Source: Candidatus Blautia equi
GTDB lineage: Bacteria; Bacillota; Clostridia; Lachnospirales; Lachnospiraceae
Reading direction: 5' to 3'
Assembly (NCBI GenBank): GCA_018064695.1
Contig: JAGHUU010000229.1
Span: forward strand, 1-17,089
DNA: 17,089 nt
A program made the translations under genes and the position numbers. Numbering within the stretch: position 1 is the first letter of the stretch; every line of letters begins with the position of its first letter. This document shows positions 7,623 to 15,043 of this stretch, one piece after another. The notes below the pieces were generated by a model. The model made no database searches. It was not told the origin of the DNA and saw only the letters and a program-made list of their open reading frames with translations.

Positions 7623-8399
7623 ATGAAGAAAAAGAATCTTGCAGGACGAATCGTGCTCACGATCTTTCTGCTGTTAATGGTATGTGGAATTGTTGGCGCC
7701 GGAGTTTATCTGGTGCAGTCTTTCTCTCCGGAATCAACAGCCCTGGAGATCATGGAGGAAAACGAAGCACTGATCAAGCGCCGTACCGGTGTGAGAGAAA
7801 GTCTGATCTACCGAACCAAAAATCCGGTGGCCGCACTGATCTTTTATCCGGGAGCTAAAGTACCGGAGGAAGCTTACATTCCGATGATGCAGGCCCTTGC
7901 GGAGCAGCATATTTTATGTATCATCCCGCATATGCCATTTGATCTGGCATTCTTTAAACCGGGCGCAGCGGAGAACTTAAAGGAGCTGTATCCGGATATT
8001 GAAAGCTGGTATATTGGCGGACATTCTCTGGGTGCATGTATGGCTGCATCCTATGTATCCAAGCATACAGAGGAGTACGATGGTCTGATCCTTCTTGCCG
8101 GATATTCCATGAAGGACCTCAGCGATTCCGGACTGAAGGTGCTCTCCATGTATGGATCTGAGGATGAGATCCTGAGCAAAGAGCGCTATAACAAATATTA
8201 CAGCAACCTTCCGGATGATACGAAGGAGGTTGTGATCGATGGCGGATGCCATGCATATTTTGGTTATTACGGTGAGCAGAAGGGTGATGGAACCCCAACC
8301 ATTTCCCACGAAGAGCAGATGCAGCAGACAGTTGATCAGCTGCTGGAAATGATTCTTCCGGCAGAAGAAGCGGAAGCGGATGCTGCTGACGAACAGTAA
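7623..8399 (+). CDS. membrane-anchored alpha/beta hydrolase
   Basis: A 258-residue protein with one N-terminal membrane anchor or uncleaved signal (residues about 9-33, after a basic KKKNLAGR) and an alpha/beta hydrolase fold outside the membrane. The nucleophile elbow is GGHSLGA with S135. The likely acid is D181 in YGSEDEI and the histidine is H210 in GGCHAYFG, spaced as in the Abhydrolase_5 group. This points to an esterase/lipase-like or dienelactone-hydrolase-like activity with unknown substrate. The start at 7623 follows AGAGGTGG (7612-7619). The C-terminal tail is acidic (EEAEADAADEQ). Single-gene unit, sharing a two-way terminator with plsC. Confidence 0.85.
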   Translation: MKKKNLAGRIVLTIFLLLMVCGIVGAGVYLVQSFSPESTALEIMEENEALIKRRTGVRESLIYRTKNPVAALIFYPGAKVPEEAYIPMMQALAEQHILCIIPHMPFDLAFFKPGAAENLKELYPDIESWYIGGHSLGACMAASYVSKHTEEYDGLILLAGYSMKDLSDSGLKVLSMYGSEDEILSKERYNKYYSNLPDDTKEVVIDGGCHAYFGYYGEQKGDGTPTISHEEQMQQTVDQLLEMILPAEEAEADAADEQ

Positions 8400-8410
8400 G
8401 GAACAAACGA

Positions 8411-8463
8411 AAAGGGACTGTTTCAACAGATGATCGATCTGTGAAACAGTCCCTTATTTTTCG
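8411..8463. terminator. bidirectional terminator between hydrolase and plsC-like gene
   Basis: GGGACTGTTTCA (8414-8425) pairs with TGAAACAGTCCC (8442-8453), with an inner CAGAT/ATCTG extension. It is flanked by AAAA on the left and TTATTTTT on the right, suiting termination on both strands. Confidence 0.9.
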
Positions 8464-8473
8464 TCCTGATTTT

Positions 8474-9214
8474 TTACAGTGCTTCCTGGTTTTTCTTCAG
8501 CATTTCGATAATGATGTCGCGGGTATAAGCGCCGATGTGTTTTTTGTCTTCTTTGTCAAGCTGGTCCGGGTAGATAGGTGCGCCGTATTCCAGGATGACG
8601 TGGGTCTTTTTGATCTTAGGGAATTGTTTCTCAAAAATTCCGGAGGAATTGGAGAGAGCCATTGGAATGATCGGGCAGTTGGTCTTGGTGGCGATCTTAA
8701 AAGAGCCTTCATGGAATTCCATCATATCGATGTCAGACTCGGCCTTGTTTCTGGTTCCCTCAGGGAATACGCAGATGGAGATGCCGGATTTGATCTTCTC
8801 GATGGCGGTTAAGATGGTCTGGAGACCCTGGCGGATGTCCTGTCTGTCTAAGAAGAGGCAGTGCAGCAGCTTCATCCAGTCTCTCAGAAGCGGATATCTT
8901 AACATTTCCTTTTTGGCAATGTAACCGGTACGGATAGGCGTACGGCTGTAGGTCAGAAGGATGTCAAAGTAGCTTCTGTGGTTGCCGATGTAGAGAACCG
9001 GCTGGTCCTTTGGCACATTTTCCTCGCCGATGACATCCAGCTGCACGCCGGCGATCTTAAGGAATACCCTGAACATGAACTGTACAATACGAAGGGAACT
9101 GATGTCTCTTGCGTATGGATTGAATTTGCCGATCAGCCATTCTGCCAGAAGCAGCGGAATAGAAAGGATCAGGAAGGTTCCGAGAAGGATACAGATAATG
9201 ATAAATCGGATCAT
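8474..9214 (-). CDS. plsC: 1-acyl-sn-glycerol-3-phosphate acyltransferase (PlsC family)
   Basis: A 246-residue membrane-associated acyltransferase that adds the second fatty acid to lysophosphatidic acid to make phosphatidic acid. The N-terminal hydrophobic segment is residues 3-25. The catalytic HX4D motif is H79-RSYF-D84 in GNHRSYFD. The glycerophosphate-binding FPEGTR is at 150-155, and a later GAPIYPDQ block fits the family. AAAGGAG lies just upstream of the start on the minus strand (plus positions 9221-9227). It is transcribed alone, away from the GNAT gene. Genomes of this group often have several PlsC paralogs, so the symbol is by family and not by proven orthology. Confidence 0.9.
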   Translation of the reverse strand: MIRFIIICILLGTFLILSIPLLLAEWLIGKFNPYARDISSLRIVQFMFRVFLKIAGVQLDVIGEENVPKDQPVLYIGNHRSYFDILLTYSRTPIRTGYIAKKEMLRYPLLRDWMKLLHCLFLDRQDIRQGLQTILTAIEKIKSGISICVFPEGTRNKAESDIDMMEFHEGSFKIATKTNCPIIPMALSNSSGIFEKQFPKIKKTHVILEYGAPIYPDQLDKEDKKHIGAYTRDIIIEMLKKNQEAL

Positions 9215-9228
9215 AGGAAAACTCCTTT

Positions 9229-9256
9229 TGTATAAATTTTCTTTCTATATTATAAT
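9229..9256 (+). promoter_or_regulatory. promoter for the GNAT gene
   Basis: TTGTAT (9229-9234), a 16-base spacer and a perfect TATAAT (9251-9256). It overlaps the -10 box of the opposite promoter. Confidence 0.7.
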
Positions 9257-9277
9257 GAGTTTCAGGTAACCATGCAA
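9249..9277 (-). promoter_or_regulatory. promoter for the plsC-like gene
   Basis: On the minus strand, TTGCAT (plus 9272-9277), a 17-base spacer and a perfect TATAAT (plus 9249-9254). Its -10 shares four bases with the plus-strand -10. Confidence 0.7.
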
Positions 9278-9300
9278 TGAGAAAAAAGGGAGAGAATGAG

Positions 9301-9825
9301 ATGCTGGAATTCAGAAAAGCGACGGAGCAGGACATTGACGGAGTGGCTGTGATCTACGATGCAGTACATACAGAAGAGGAAAACGGAAGAACCACCACCG
9401 GATGGCGGCGCGAGATCTATCCCTTGCGGGAAACCGCGGTGCAGGGTGTGAAGGACGGGGACCTTTTTGTACTTGAGGTGGATGGAAAGGTCGCGGCAAC
9501 CGCAAAGATCAATCAGGAGCAGGTGCCCATCTATGCAGACGGGGAATGGGAATATCCGGCGGAGCCATCGGAGGTCATGGTGCTCCATACGCTGGCTGTT
9601 CTGCCATCCGAGATGGGAAAGAGCTATGGACCTGCTTTTGTGGATTATTATGAGAAGTATGCCCTGCAGCACGGCTGCCCGTATCTTCGCATGGACACAA
9701 ATGAGCGGAATGTGAAGGCCAGAAAGCTTTATAAAAAGCTGGGATATAAGGAGATCGGCATTTTGCCATGTAAATTTAACGGAATTCCGGGCGTCAATCT
9801 GGTTCTTCTGGAAAAGAAACTGTAA
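9301..9825 (+). CDS. GNAT family N-acetyltransferase
   Basis: A 174-residue acetyl-CoA-dependent acetyltransferase. It begins LEFRKATEQDIDGVAVIYD, as GNAT proteins do. The central strand VMVLHTLAVLPSEMGKSYG corresponds to motif A, although the usual R/Q-x-x-G-x-G/A pyrophosphate loop is replaced by a shorter EMGKSYG. The LRMDTNERNVKARKLYKKLGY block is the conserved motif B region. The acceptor (small amine, amino acid or protein) cannot be told. I prefer the ATG at 9301, 8 bases after AGGGAGA, over the in-frame ATG at 9277, which has no site and lies almost at the predicted transcription start. Confidence 0.87.
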   Translation: MLEFRKATEQDIDGVAVIYDAVHTEEENGRTTTGWRREIYPLRETAVQGVKDGDLFVLEVDGKVAATAKINQEQVPIYADGEWEYPAEPSEVMVLHTLAVLPSEMGKSYGPAFVDYYEKYALQHGCPYLRMDTNERNVKARKLYKKLGYKEIGILPCKFNGIPGVNLVLLEKKL

Positions 9826-9850
9826 TTGAGCTTAAAACAGTGAGAAACTA

Positions 9851-9879
9851 TTGACGTGGCGGGCAGGATGTGTTTATAT
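9851..9879 (+). promoter_or_regulatory. promoter-like sequence just ahead of a terminator
   Basis: TTGACG (9851-9856), a 17-base spacer and TTATAT (9874-9879) with a TG one base upstream (extended -10). Transcription would start near 9886 and meet the terminator at 9895-9933. Confidence 0.5.
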
Positions 9880-9894
9880 TGATTCCAGAAAAGA

Positions 9895-9933
9895 AGGACA
9901 GCGAGGTCATAGACCTGTTGTCCTCTTTTTCTT
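9895..9933 (+). terminator. intrinsic terminator, GNAT gene end or short leader attenuator
   Basis: AGGACA (9895-9900) pairs with TGTCCT (9919-9924), and AGGTC (9904-9908) with GACCT (9912-9916), followed by CTTTTTCTTT. It lies 70 bases after the GNAT stop and is probably that gene's terminator. It could also stop transcripts from the promoter-like sequence at 9851. Confidence 0.85.
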
Positions 9934-9951
9934 TATATGGATGGAAATCTG

Positions 9952-9980
9952 TTGCGATTTGCAGGGGTTTCCTCTATAAT
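9952..9980 (+). promoter_or_regulatory. sigma-A promoter for the aconitase-family gene
   Basis: TTGCGA (9952-9957), a 17-base spacer and a perfect TATAAT (9975-9980). Transcription should begin near 9987, giving a leader of about 90 bases. Confidence 0.8.
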
Positions 9981-9991
9981 GTAATGCAATT

Positions 9992-10058
9992 GGGCGAAGC
10001 CCCGAGAAATTTATGATACATCAGGACTGCCGGGAAAACAGATTCCCGTTCCGATGTA
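9992..10058 (+). ncRNA. structured 5' leader of the aconitase-family gene, class unknown
   Basis: Two hairpins are visible in the predicted leader. The first is GGGC-GAA-GCCC (9992-10002). The second is compound: TACATC/GATGTA (10017-10022 with 10053-10058), GGA/TCC, and CGGGAA/TTCCCG (10031-10036 with 10043-10048), with asymmetric bulges. It ends 4 bases before GGAGGAG (10063-10069). It could affect ribosome access or sense a ligand. It matches no riboswitch class I recognise; function is inference. Confidence 0.4.
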
Positions 10059-10076
10059 CCACGGAGGAGTAGGATT

Positions 10077-12338
10077 ATGAAGTTATATGAAGGCGGCGTT
10101 TACCTGGTAAACGGAACAGACATCGTACCGGAAGCAGCAGCTTCCCTGCCTGTCACCAGGGAAGAGGCAGAAAAAGGTACCATCGCATATGGCATTCTGG
10201 AGGCACACAATACTTCCGGAAACATGAAGAAACTGCAGATCAAATTTGACAAACTGACTTCCCACGATATCACATTCGTAGGAATTATCCAGACCGCAAG
10301 AGCATCAGGACTTGAGAAATTCCCGATTCCATACGTGCTCACCAACTGCCACAACTCTCTTTGCGCAGTAGGCGGTACCATCAATGAGGATGACCACATG
10401 TTTGGTCTTACCTGTGCTAAGAAATACGGCGGTGTTTACGTACCACCTCACCAGGCAGTTATCCATCAGTTCGCACGTGAGATGCTGGCAGGCGGCGGAA
10501 AAATGATTCTTGGATCCGACAGCCACACCCGTTACGGCGCACTCGGAACCATGGCCATCGGCGAGGGCGGCGGCGAGCTGGTAAAACAGCTTCTTTGCCA
10601 GACTTATGATATCAACAAACCGGGTGTTGTAGCTATTTACCTTTCCGGCGAGCCACGTCCGGGCGTAGGTCCTCAGGACGTTGCTCTGGCTATCATCGGA
10701 AAAGTATTCGGCAACGGCTATGTAAAGAATAAAGTAATGGAGTTCGTAGGACCTGGCGTGGAGAAACTGAGTGCTGACTACCGTATCGGCATCGATGTTA
10801 TGACCACCGAGCCCACCTGTCTTTCCTCTATCTGGCAGACAGATGCTAAAATTGAGGAGTTCTATGCGATCCATGGCCGTGTAGATGAGTACAAAGAGCT
10901 GAAACCGGGCGCAGTTGCTTACTACGATGGATGTGTGGAGATCGATCTCTCCGAGATCAAACCTATGATCGCTATGCCATTCCACCCAAGCAACACTTAC
11001 ACCATCGATGAGGTAAAAGAAAATCTTTATGATGTACTTGCTGACGTTGAGAAACGCGCACAGGTATCTCTGGATGGTAAGGTTCCATATTCTCTGAAGG
11101 AGAAGGTTGTGGACGGCAAGCTTTATGTTGAGCAGGGAATCATCGCAGGCTGTGCCGGCGGCGGTTTTGAAAATATCTGTGCAGCAGCTGATATCCTTCG
11201 CGGAGCAAGCATCGGTGCAGATGCATTTACCCTCAGTGTTTATCCTGCAAGTACCCCTATTTATATGGAGCTTGCTAAGAACGGTGTTCTGGCAGACCTT
11301 CTGGCTACAGGTGCTGTAGTGAAGACTGCATTCTGCGGACCATGCTTTGGTGCCGGAGATACTCCTGCCAACAATGCATTCAGTATCCGTCATACCACAC
11401 GTAACTTCCCGAACCGTGAAGGTTCCAAGGTTCAGAATGGTCAGATCTCTTCTGTTGCGCTTATGGATGCACGTTCTATTGCAGCAACCGCAGCAAACAA
11501 AGGCTTCCTGACTTCTGCTGAGGAGTATACCGGTGGATATACCAATCAGAAGTATTATTTTGATAAGACTATTTATGAGAACCGTATCTTTGACAGCAAG
11601 GGTGTTGCTGATCCTTCTGTGGAGATCCAGTTTGGACCAAACATCAAAGACTGGCCAAAGATGTCCGAGCTTGCTGAGAATCTGGTTCTGAAAGTGGTTT
11701 CCGAGATCCATGATCCTGTAACCACCACCGATGAGCTGATTCCATCCGGTGAGACTTCTTCTTATCGTTCTAATCCTCTTGGCCTGGCTGAGTTTACACT
11801 TTCCAGAAAGGATCCTGCTTATGTAGGCCGTGCGAAAGAGGTACAGGTTGCACAGAAGGCTATTGAGGCCGGAACCTGTCCAATCGAGGCTTATCCTGAG
11901 CTGGAGCCTGTTATGAAGACTATCAAGGGTGTTTATCCTGAGGTAGGTAAAGGTAATCTTGGCGTTGGAAGTACTATTTTTGCAGTGAAGCCTGGTGATG
12001 GTTCTGCTCGTGAGCAGGCTGCTTCCTGCCAGAAGGTGCTTGGCGGATGGGCGAATGTGGCTAATGAGTATGCTACTAAGAGATATCGCTCTAATCTGAT
12101 CAACTGGGGTATGCTGCCATTCCTTATCAAGGAAGGGGAACTGCCATTTGCGAATGGAGATTATCTGTTCTTCCCGGAGATCAGAAAAGCCGTTGCTGAA
12201 AAAGTGGATGTGATTAAAGGATATGTTGTTAAGAATGAGGGGCTTAAGGAGTTTGAAGTTACTCTTGGAGAGTTGACTGATGATGAGAGAGAGATTATTC
12301 TTAAGGGATGTCTGATTAATTATAATAGAATGAAATAA
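10077..12338 (+). CDS. ybhJ: aconitase-family putative hydratase (YbhJ-like)
   Basis: A 753-residue member of the aconitase superfamily, the same length as E. coli YbhJ as I remember it. Features seen: LGSDSHT at 145-151 (aconitase signature), the three iron-sulfur ligand positions C359 (in AGCAGGG, replacing the usual IGSCTNS), C420 and C423 (CGPCFGAG), HTTRNFPNREGS just after (equivalent of the RNF-GR substrate region), and a C-terminal swivel-type domain with DGSAREQAAS near 640-650. This argues for a [4Fe-4S] cytoplasmic hydratase/isomerase. The altered C359 loop means citrate/isocitrate may not be the substrate, and a true TCA role should not be assumed. Start has GGAGGAG at 10063-10069. 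Codons shift from C-rich to T-rich third bases toward the 3' end. It stands alone with its own promoter, leader and terminator. Confidence 0.85.
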   Translation: MKLYEGGVYLVNGTDIVPEAAASLPVTREEAEKGTIAYGILEAHNTSGNMKKLQIKFDKLTSHDITFVGIIQTARASGLEKFPIPYVLTNCHNSLCAVGGTINEDDHMFGLTCAKKYGGVYVPPHQAVIHQFAREMLAGGGKMILGSDSHTRYGALGTMAIGEGGGELVKQLLCQTYDINKPGVVAIYLSGEPRPGVGPQDVALAIIGKVFGNGYVKNKVMEFVGPGVEKLSADYRIGIDVMTTEPTCLSSIWQTDAKIEEFYAIHGRVDEYKELKPGAVAYYDGCVEIDLSEIKPMIAMPFHPSNTYTIDEVKENLYDVLADVEKRAQVSLDGKVPYSLKEKVVDGKLYVEQGIIAGCAGGGFENICAAADILRGASIGADAFTLSVYPASTPIYMELAKNGVLADLLATGAVVKTAFCGPCFGAGDTPANNAFSIRHTTRNFPNREGSKVQNGQISSVALMDARSIAATAANKGFLTSAEEYTGGYTNQKYYFDKTIYENRIFDSKGVADPSVEIQFGPNIKDWPKMSELAENLVLKVVSEIHDPVTTTDELIPSGETSSYRSNPLGLAEFTLSRKDPAYVGRAKEVQVAQKAIEAGTCPIEAYPELEPVMKTIKGVYPEVGKGNLGVGSTIFAVKPGDGSAREQAASCQKVLGGWANVANEYATKRYRSNLINWGMLPFLIKEGELPFANGDYLFFPEIRKAVAEKVDVIKGYVVKNEGLKEFEVTLGELTDDEREIILKGCLINYNRMK

Positions 12339-12350
12339 TATGGATTAGGA

Positions 12351-12397
12351 AAAGCTGGAAAGCTGGTTGGGAAACTGGTTTTCCGGCTTTTTTGTTT
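12351..12397 (+). terminator. terminator after the aconitase-family gene
   Basis: A long hairpin pairs 12351-12368 with 12373-12390 (several G-U pairs), followed by TTTTGTTTT. The right arm and T run resemble the sequence preceding repeat copy C at 15013-15034, so this hairpin may be part of the repeated unit. Confidence 0.75.
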
Positions 12398-12412
12398 TGG
12401 AAAACACAGAGG

Positions 12413-12531
12413 AAAACCGCAAAGGGAGCGTTGCGGGGCTCCCTCTGCACACCCTTGGCGCTTTTTCAGCCCGCCTATCTCAGATTGAATAAGCCGAAAC
12501 AGCTGCGCATCCGCGCATGCCAGGCGGGCGG
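12413..12531. repeat. 119-bp structured intergenic repeat, copy A
   Basis: The first of three ungapped 119-bp copies, differing from copy B at 5 positions and from copy C at 8. It contains a short hairpin AGGGAGC/GCTCCCT (12423-12429 with 12438-12444), an outer inverted repeat with CCCGCCT/AGGCGGG (arms near 12470-12476 and 12522-12528), and a TGCGC-ATCC-GCGCA hairpin inside it. It sits 75 bases after a stop codon. It encodes no convincing protein. Similarity extends loosely upstream to about 12391. Confidence 0.9.
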
Positions 12532-12582
12532 AGGGAGGAATGGTCGCTGCCAGGATTCTATTGGTTTTGGTAAACATGGAGA

Positions 12583-12701
12583 AAAACCGCAAAGGGAGCG
12601 TTGCGGGGCTCCCTCTGCACACCCTTGGCGCTTTTTCGGCCCGCCTATCTCAGGTTGAATAAGCCGAACCAACCGCGCATCCGCGCATGCCAGGCGGGCG
12701 G
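12583..12701. repeat. 119-bp structured intergenic repeat, copy B
   Basis: A tandem second copy, starting exactly 170 bases after copy A, with about 30 bases of unrelated sequence (12532-12560) between the units. Stem AGGGAGC (12593-12599) with GCTCCCT (12608-12614); outer perfect inverted repeat GCCCGCCT (12639-12646) with AGGCGGGC (12692-12699). Copy A has one change in the left outer arm. Confidence 0.9.
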
Positions 12702-12715
12702 CAGCAGACAAATAA

Positions 12716-12779
12716 TGCTTACCATTATGTAAACGGTGGCGGTGGATAAAGACTGCCTACCCGCTATGCAAATGGTGGG
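12716..12779. repeat. two degenerate copies of a short G-rich repeat
   Basis: Two similar stretches follow repeat B. One runs CTTACCATTATGTAAACGG then TGGCGGTGG (about 12718-12745), the other CCTACCCGCTATGCAAATGG then TGGG (about 12756-12779). Both share the order TACC-(N)-ATG-(T/C)AAA-(C/T)GGTGG. The 31-bp tandem repeat after copy C has a similar TACCCGATGGGGCAGAGGAGTGGG core. Confidence 0.45.
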
Positions 12780-12809
12780 AGGGGGGAGGTTTTTCTCCTC
12801 CCCCTTCTC
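12777..12809. repeat. G-rich/C-rich palindrome
   Basis: GGGGGAGG (12782-12789) pairs perfectly with CCTCCCCC (12797-12804) around TTTTTCT. The stem extends to about 13 bp (12777 to 12809) with G-U pairs. A palindrome of the same character occurs at 15410-15442 in the other repeat-bearing gap. Confidence 0.75.
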
Positions 12810-12855
12810 CCCTCTGACTTTGTTGAGTGGAATAATGAGGAGGTTAAGGGTGGGA

Positions 12856-12890
12856 TTGGCATAGTATTATGGTGGAGGTTGTGGTATACT
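12856..12890 (+). promoter_or_regulatory. weak promoter candidate for the GH1 gene
   Basis: TATACT (12885-12890) with a TGTGG just upstream looks like a -10 box about 60 bases before the start codon. TTGGCA (12856-12861) is 23 bases away, too far for a standard -35. The rest of the gap 12810-12850 shows nothing I can name. Confidence 0.3.
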
Positions 12891-12950
12891 CGGGGTGTTG
12901 AATGATGAATGGGTGGGGCAGCGAGCTTCGCTTTTACAGGAGGACAGGTT

Positions 12951-14324
12951 ATGTTTCGTGAGGATTTTGTTTGGGGTGTGGCCAGTAGTTCTTATCAGAT
13001 CGAAGGTCGTGACCCGGAGGATGGTGCGGGGAAATGCATCTGGGATACCTTTCAGGAGGAAGGGCATATAAGAGATAATGACGATGCCATGGTTGCGTGT
13101 GATCATATGCATCGCTATAAAGAGGATTTTGCTCTTATGAAAGAGCTGGGGATCAAAGCTTATCGCTTTTCTATTAACTGGTGCCGTATCATGCCGAACG
13201 GAACCGGCGAGGTGAATCAGAAAGGTATTGACCTTTACCGCGACATGATCCTCTCCATGAAAGAGAACGGCATCGAGCCTTATCTCACCATGTATCACTG
13301 GGAGCTGCCGCAGGCACTGCAGGACCGTGGTGGATGGCTGAACGAGGAGATCATTGAGTGGTTTGCCGAGTACGCCAAAGTAGTGGCAGAGTCCTTCTCC
13401 GATATCTGTGATTACTTCATTACCTTAAACGAGCCACAGTGCTTCGTAGGTCTGGGCCATTTGAGCGGAGTACATGCGCCGGGTCTGAAGCTGGATCCTA
13501 AGGACGTATTCCAGATTGCCCACAATGCGCTTCGTGCACATGGCCGTGCGGTCATCAACCTCAGAAAATACAGCTGCCGTCCAATCAAAGTCGGTTATGC
13601 ACCGACCGGCGGTGTGGCTATCCCATACAGCAATAAGCCTGAGGACATTGAGGCAGCCAGAAAAGTATACTTTGGCTTCTACAATCCAATCAGCAACTGG
13701 ACCTGGAATATTTCCTGGTTCTGCGATCCTGCATTCCTTGGTACCTATCCAAAAGAAGGTCTGGAGAAATTCGCAGAGTATCTGCCGGAGATCACCGAGG
13801 AAGACATGCAGCTGATCCATCAGCCGCTGGATTTCATGGGACAGAATATTTACAACGGATACCTGGTTCGCTGCGGCGAGGACGGGGAGCCGGAGATGAT
13901 GCGTCATAGAAAAGGTATGACCAAGACATCTACTAACTGGGTGGTTACACCGGAATGTATCTACTGGGGTGTAAAATTCCTTTATGACCGTTATCATATG
14001 CCTATTTATATGACAGAAAACGGCATGGCATGCCACGATTGTGTTTCTGTTGACGGCAAAGTACACGATCCGAACCGAATCGACTTCCTGGATCGCTATA
14101 TCAGCGCTCTGCAGCAGGCTGCAGATGAAGGCGTTGATGTGAGAGGTTACTTTGAGTGGACCTTCCTGGATAACTTTGAGTGGCCGGATGGTTATAATGA
14201 GAGATTCGGAATCGTTTATGTGGACTTTGAGACTCTGGAGAGAATTCCTAAGGATTCTGCGTACTGGTATGGCGAAGTGATCGCATGCAATGGAGCGAAT
14301 CTGTATATTAATCAGAAGAAATAA
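12951..14324 (+). CDS. GH1 beta-glucosidase
   Basis: A 457-residue cytoplasmic (no signal peptide) family-1 glycosidase that would release glucose from beta-glucosides or cello-oligosaccharides. Seen: FVWGVASSSYQIEG at the N-terminus (family signature), TMYHWELPQAL, the acid/base glutamate E161 in TLNEP, and the nucleophile E356 in MTENG. The C-terminal FEWTFLDNFEWPDGY block has the glutamate-tryptophan pair that binds the free sugar C4/C6 hydroxyls; 6-phospho-beta-glucosidases usually differ there. So a non-phosphorylated substrate taken up by an ABC transporter is more likely than a PTS product. I chose ATG 12951 (AGGAGG at 12938-12943, 7 bases upstream) over the in-frame ATG 12909, which has no site. 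Confidence 0.93.
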   Translation: MFREDFVWGVASSSYQIEGRDPEDGAGKCIWDTFQEEGHIRDNDDAMVACDHMHRYKEDFALMKELGIKAYRFSINWCRIMPNGTGEVNQKGIDLYRDMILSMKENGIEPYLTMYHWELPQALQDRGGWLNEEIIEWFAEYAKVVAESFSDICDYFITLNEPQCFVGLGHLSGVHAPGLKLDPKDVFQIAHNALRAHGRAVINLRKYSCRPIKVGYAPTGGVAIPYSNKPEDIEAARKVYFGFYNPISNWTWNISWFCDPAFLGTYPKEGLEKFAEYLPEITEEDMQLIHQPLDFMGQNIYNGYLVRCGEDGEPEMMRHRKGMTKTSTNWVVTPECIYWGVKFLYDRYHMPIYMTENGMACHDCVSVDGKVHDPNRIDFLDRYISALQQAADEGVDVRGYFEWTFLDNFEWPDGYNERFGIVYVDFETLERIPKDSAYWYGEVIACNGANLYINQKK

Positions 14325-14348
14325 TTACATAATGAATTAGAAGTATGA

Positions 14349-14397
14349 CAGCATTCTCCGGTGGCTTTTGGGCGATAGGGGAATGCTGATGCTTTTG
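14349..14397 (+). terminator. hairpin after the GH1 gene, probable weak terminator
   Basis: CAGCATTCTCC (14349-14359) pairs over 11 bp with GGGGAATGCTG (14378-14388), followed by ATGCTTTTG. The T run is short, so it may allow read-through into the deacylase gene. Confidence 0.6.
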
Positions 14398-14429
14398 TCG
14401 ATAATGTTGTTTTTATGGGAGGAAAACAG

Positions 14430-14978
14430 ATGGAACTGGTTAAGGGGCGGCCGCTGACGAATGAAGGAAGACTGGATAAGGAGATTCGGGTTTATGATCT
14501 GCTGGATTCTCTGGGAATAGAGTATTTAAGGGCAGATCATGAGGCAGCTTTTACTATGGAGGCCTGCCAGGAGATAGACAGGCTGCTGGATTGCATGATC
14601 TGTAAGAATCTGTTTCTCTGCAACAGACAGAAGACGGATTTTTATCTGCTTTTGATCCCCGGTGGGAAGGTGTTTAAGACTAAGGAGCTCAGTAAACAGA
14701 TCAACTCTGCGAGGTTGTCCTTTGCGGGTGCGGAGGAGATGGAAGAGTTTCTGGATATTACGCCGGGGTCGGTTAGTGTTATGGGACTTATGAATGATAA
14801 GGAGAACCGGGTGAGACTTCTGGTGGATAAGGATGTGCTGGAGAGTGAGTTTTTTGGATGTCATCCGTGTATGAATACTTCCAGTCTTAAGTTAAAAACA
14901 AAAGATGTTTTTGAGAGAGTGCTGCCGGCTATGCATCATGATATGACGATTGTTACATTGCCTGGGGAAGAGGCGTGA
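14430..14978 (+). CDS. ProX/YbaK-type aminoacyl-tRNA deacylase (prolyl-tRNA editing domain)
   Basis: A 182-residue free-standing editing-domain protein of the PrdX/ProXp-ala type. These hydrolyse misacylated tRNA, mainly Ala-tRNA(Pro), in the cytoplasm, helping prolyl-tRNA synthetase fidelity. Seen: YDLLDSLGIEYLRADHEAAF (N-terminal helix and strand), CKNLFLCNRQKTDFYLLLI with K59 at the conserved lysine position, TPGSVSVMGLMND (glycine loop), and FFGCHPCMNTSSLKL near 141-155 (equivalent of the conserved HP-NT segment). GGGAGG just upstream supports ATG 14430; the ATG at 14415 lies within that ribosome site. Codons are richer in G/T third bases than in the GH1 gene. No functional link with its neighbours is obvious. 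Confidence 0.88.
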   Translation: MELVKGRPLTNEGRLDKEIRVYDLLDSLGIEYLRADHEAAFTMEACQEIDRLLDCMICKNLFLCNRQKTDFYLLLIPGGKVFKTKELSKQINSARLSFAGAEEMEEFLDITPGSVSVMGLMNDKENRVRLLVDKDVLESEFFGCHPCMNTSSLKLKTKDVFERVLPAMHHDMTIVTLPGEEA

Positions 14979-14979
14979 C

Positions 14980-15017
14980 CTGGTGGGGGTCGGGAAATTG
15001 GGGAAAAACCAGTTTTT
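14980..15017 (+). terminator. terminator-like hairpin after the deacylase gene
   Basis: CTGGT (14980-14984) pairs with ACCAG (15008-15012), immediately followed by TTTTTC. The stem is short and the loop long, so the call is tentative. A competing GAAAAAC/GTTTTTC pairing exists at 15003-15018. Confidence 0.4.
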
Positions 15018-15043
15018 CGGCCTTTTCTTTTTGGGAAAGAAGA

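Noticed and set aside
10305..11711. Long antisense open frame opposite the aconitase-family gene
   Set aside because: Shadow of the sense codon pattern; the sense gene is clearly real throughout.
12391..12701. Insertion sequence or MITE
   Set aside because: No transposase, no clear terminal inverted repeats at the unit ends and no visible target duplication; the inverted repeat is internal. Mobility is left open but not called.
12320..12711. Overlapping short open frames on both strands through repeats A and B
   Set aside because: They follow the 119-bp repeat and not a gene: open in several frames at once, no ribosome sites, low-complexity Arg/Cys/Gly-rich products, and the same peptide recurs at copy C.
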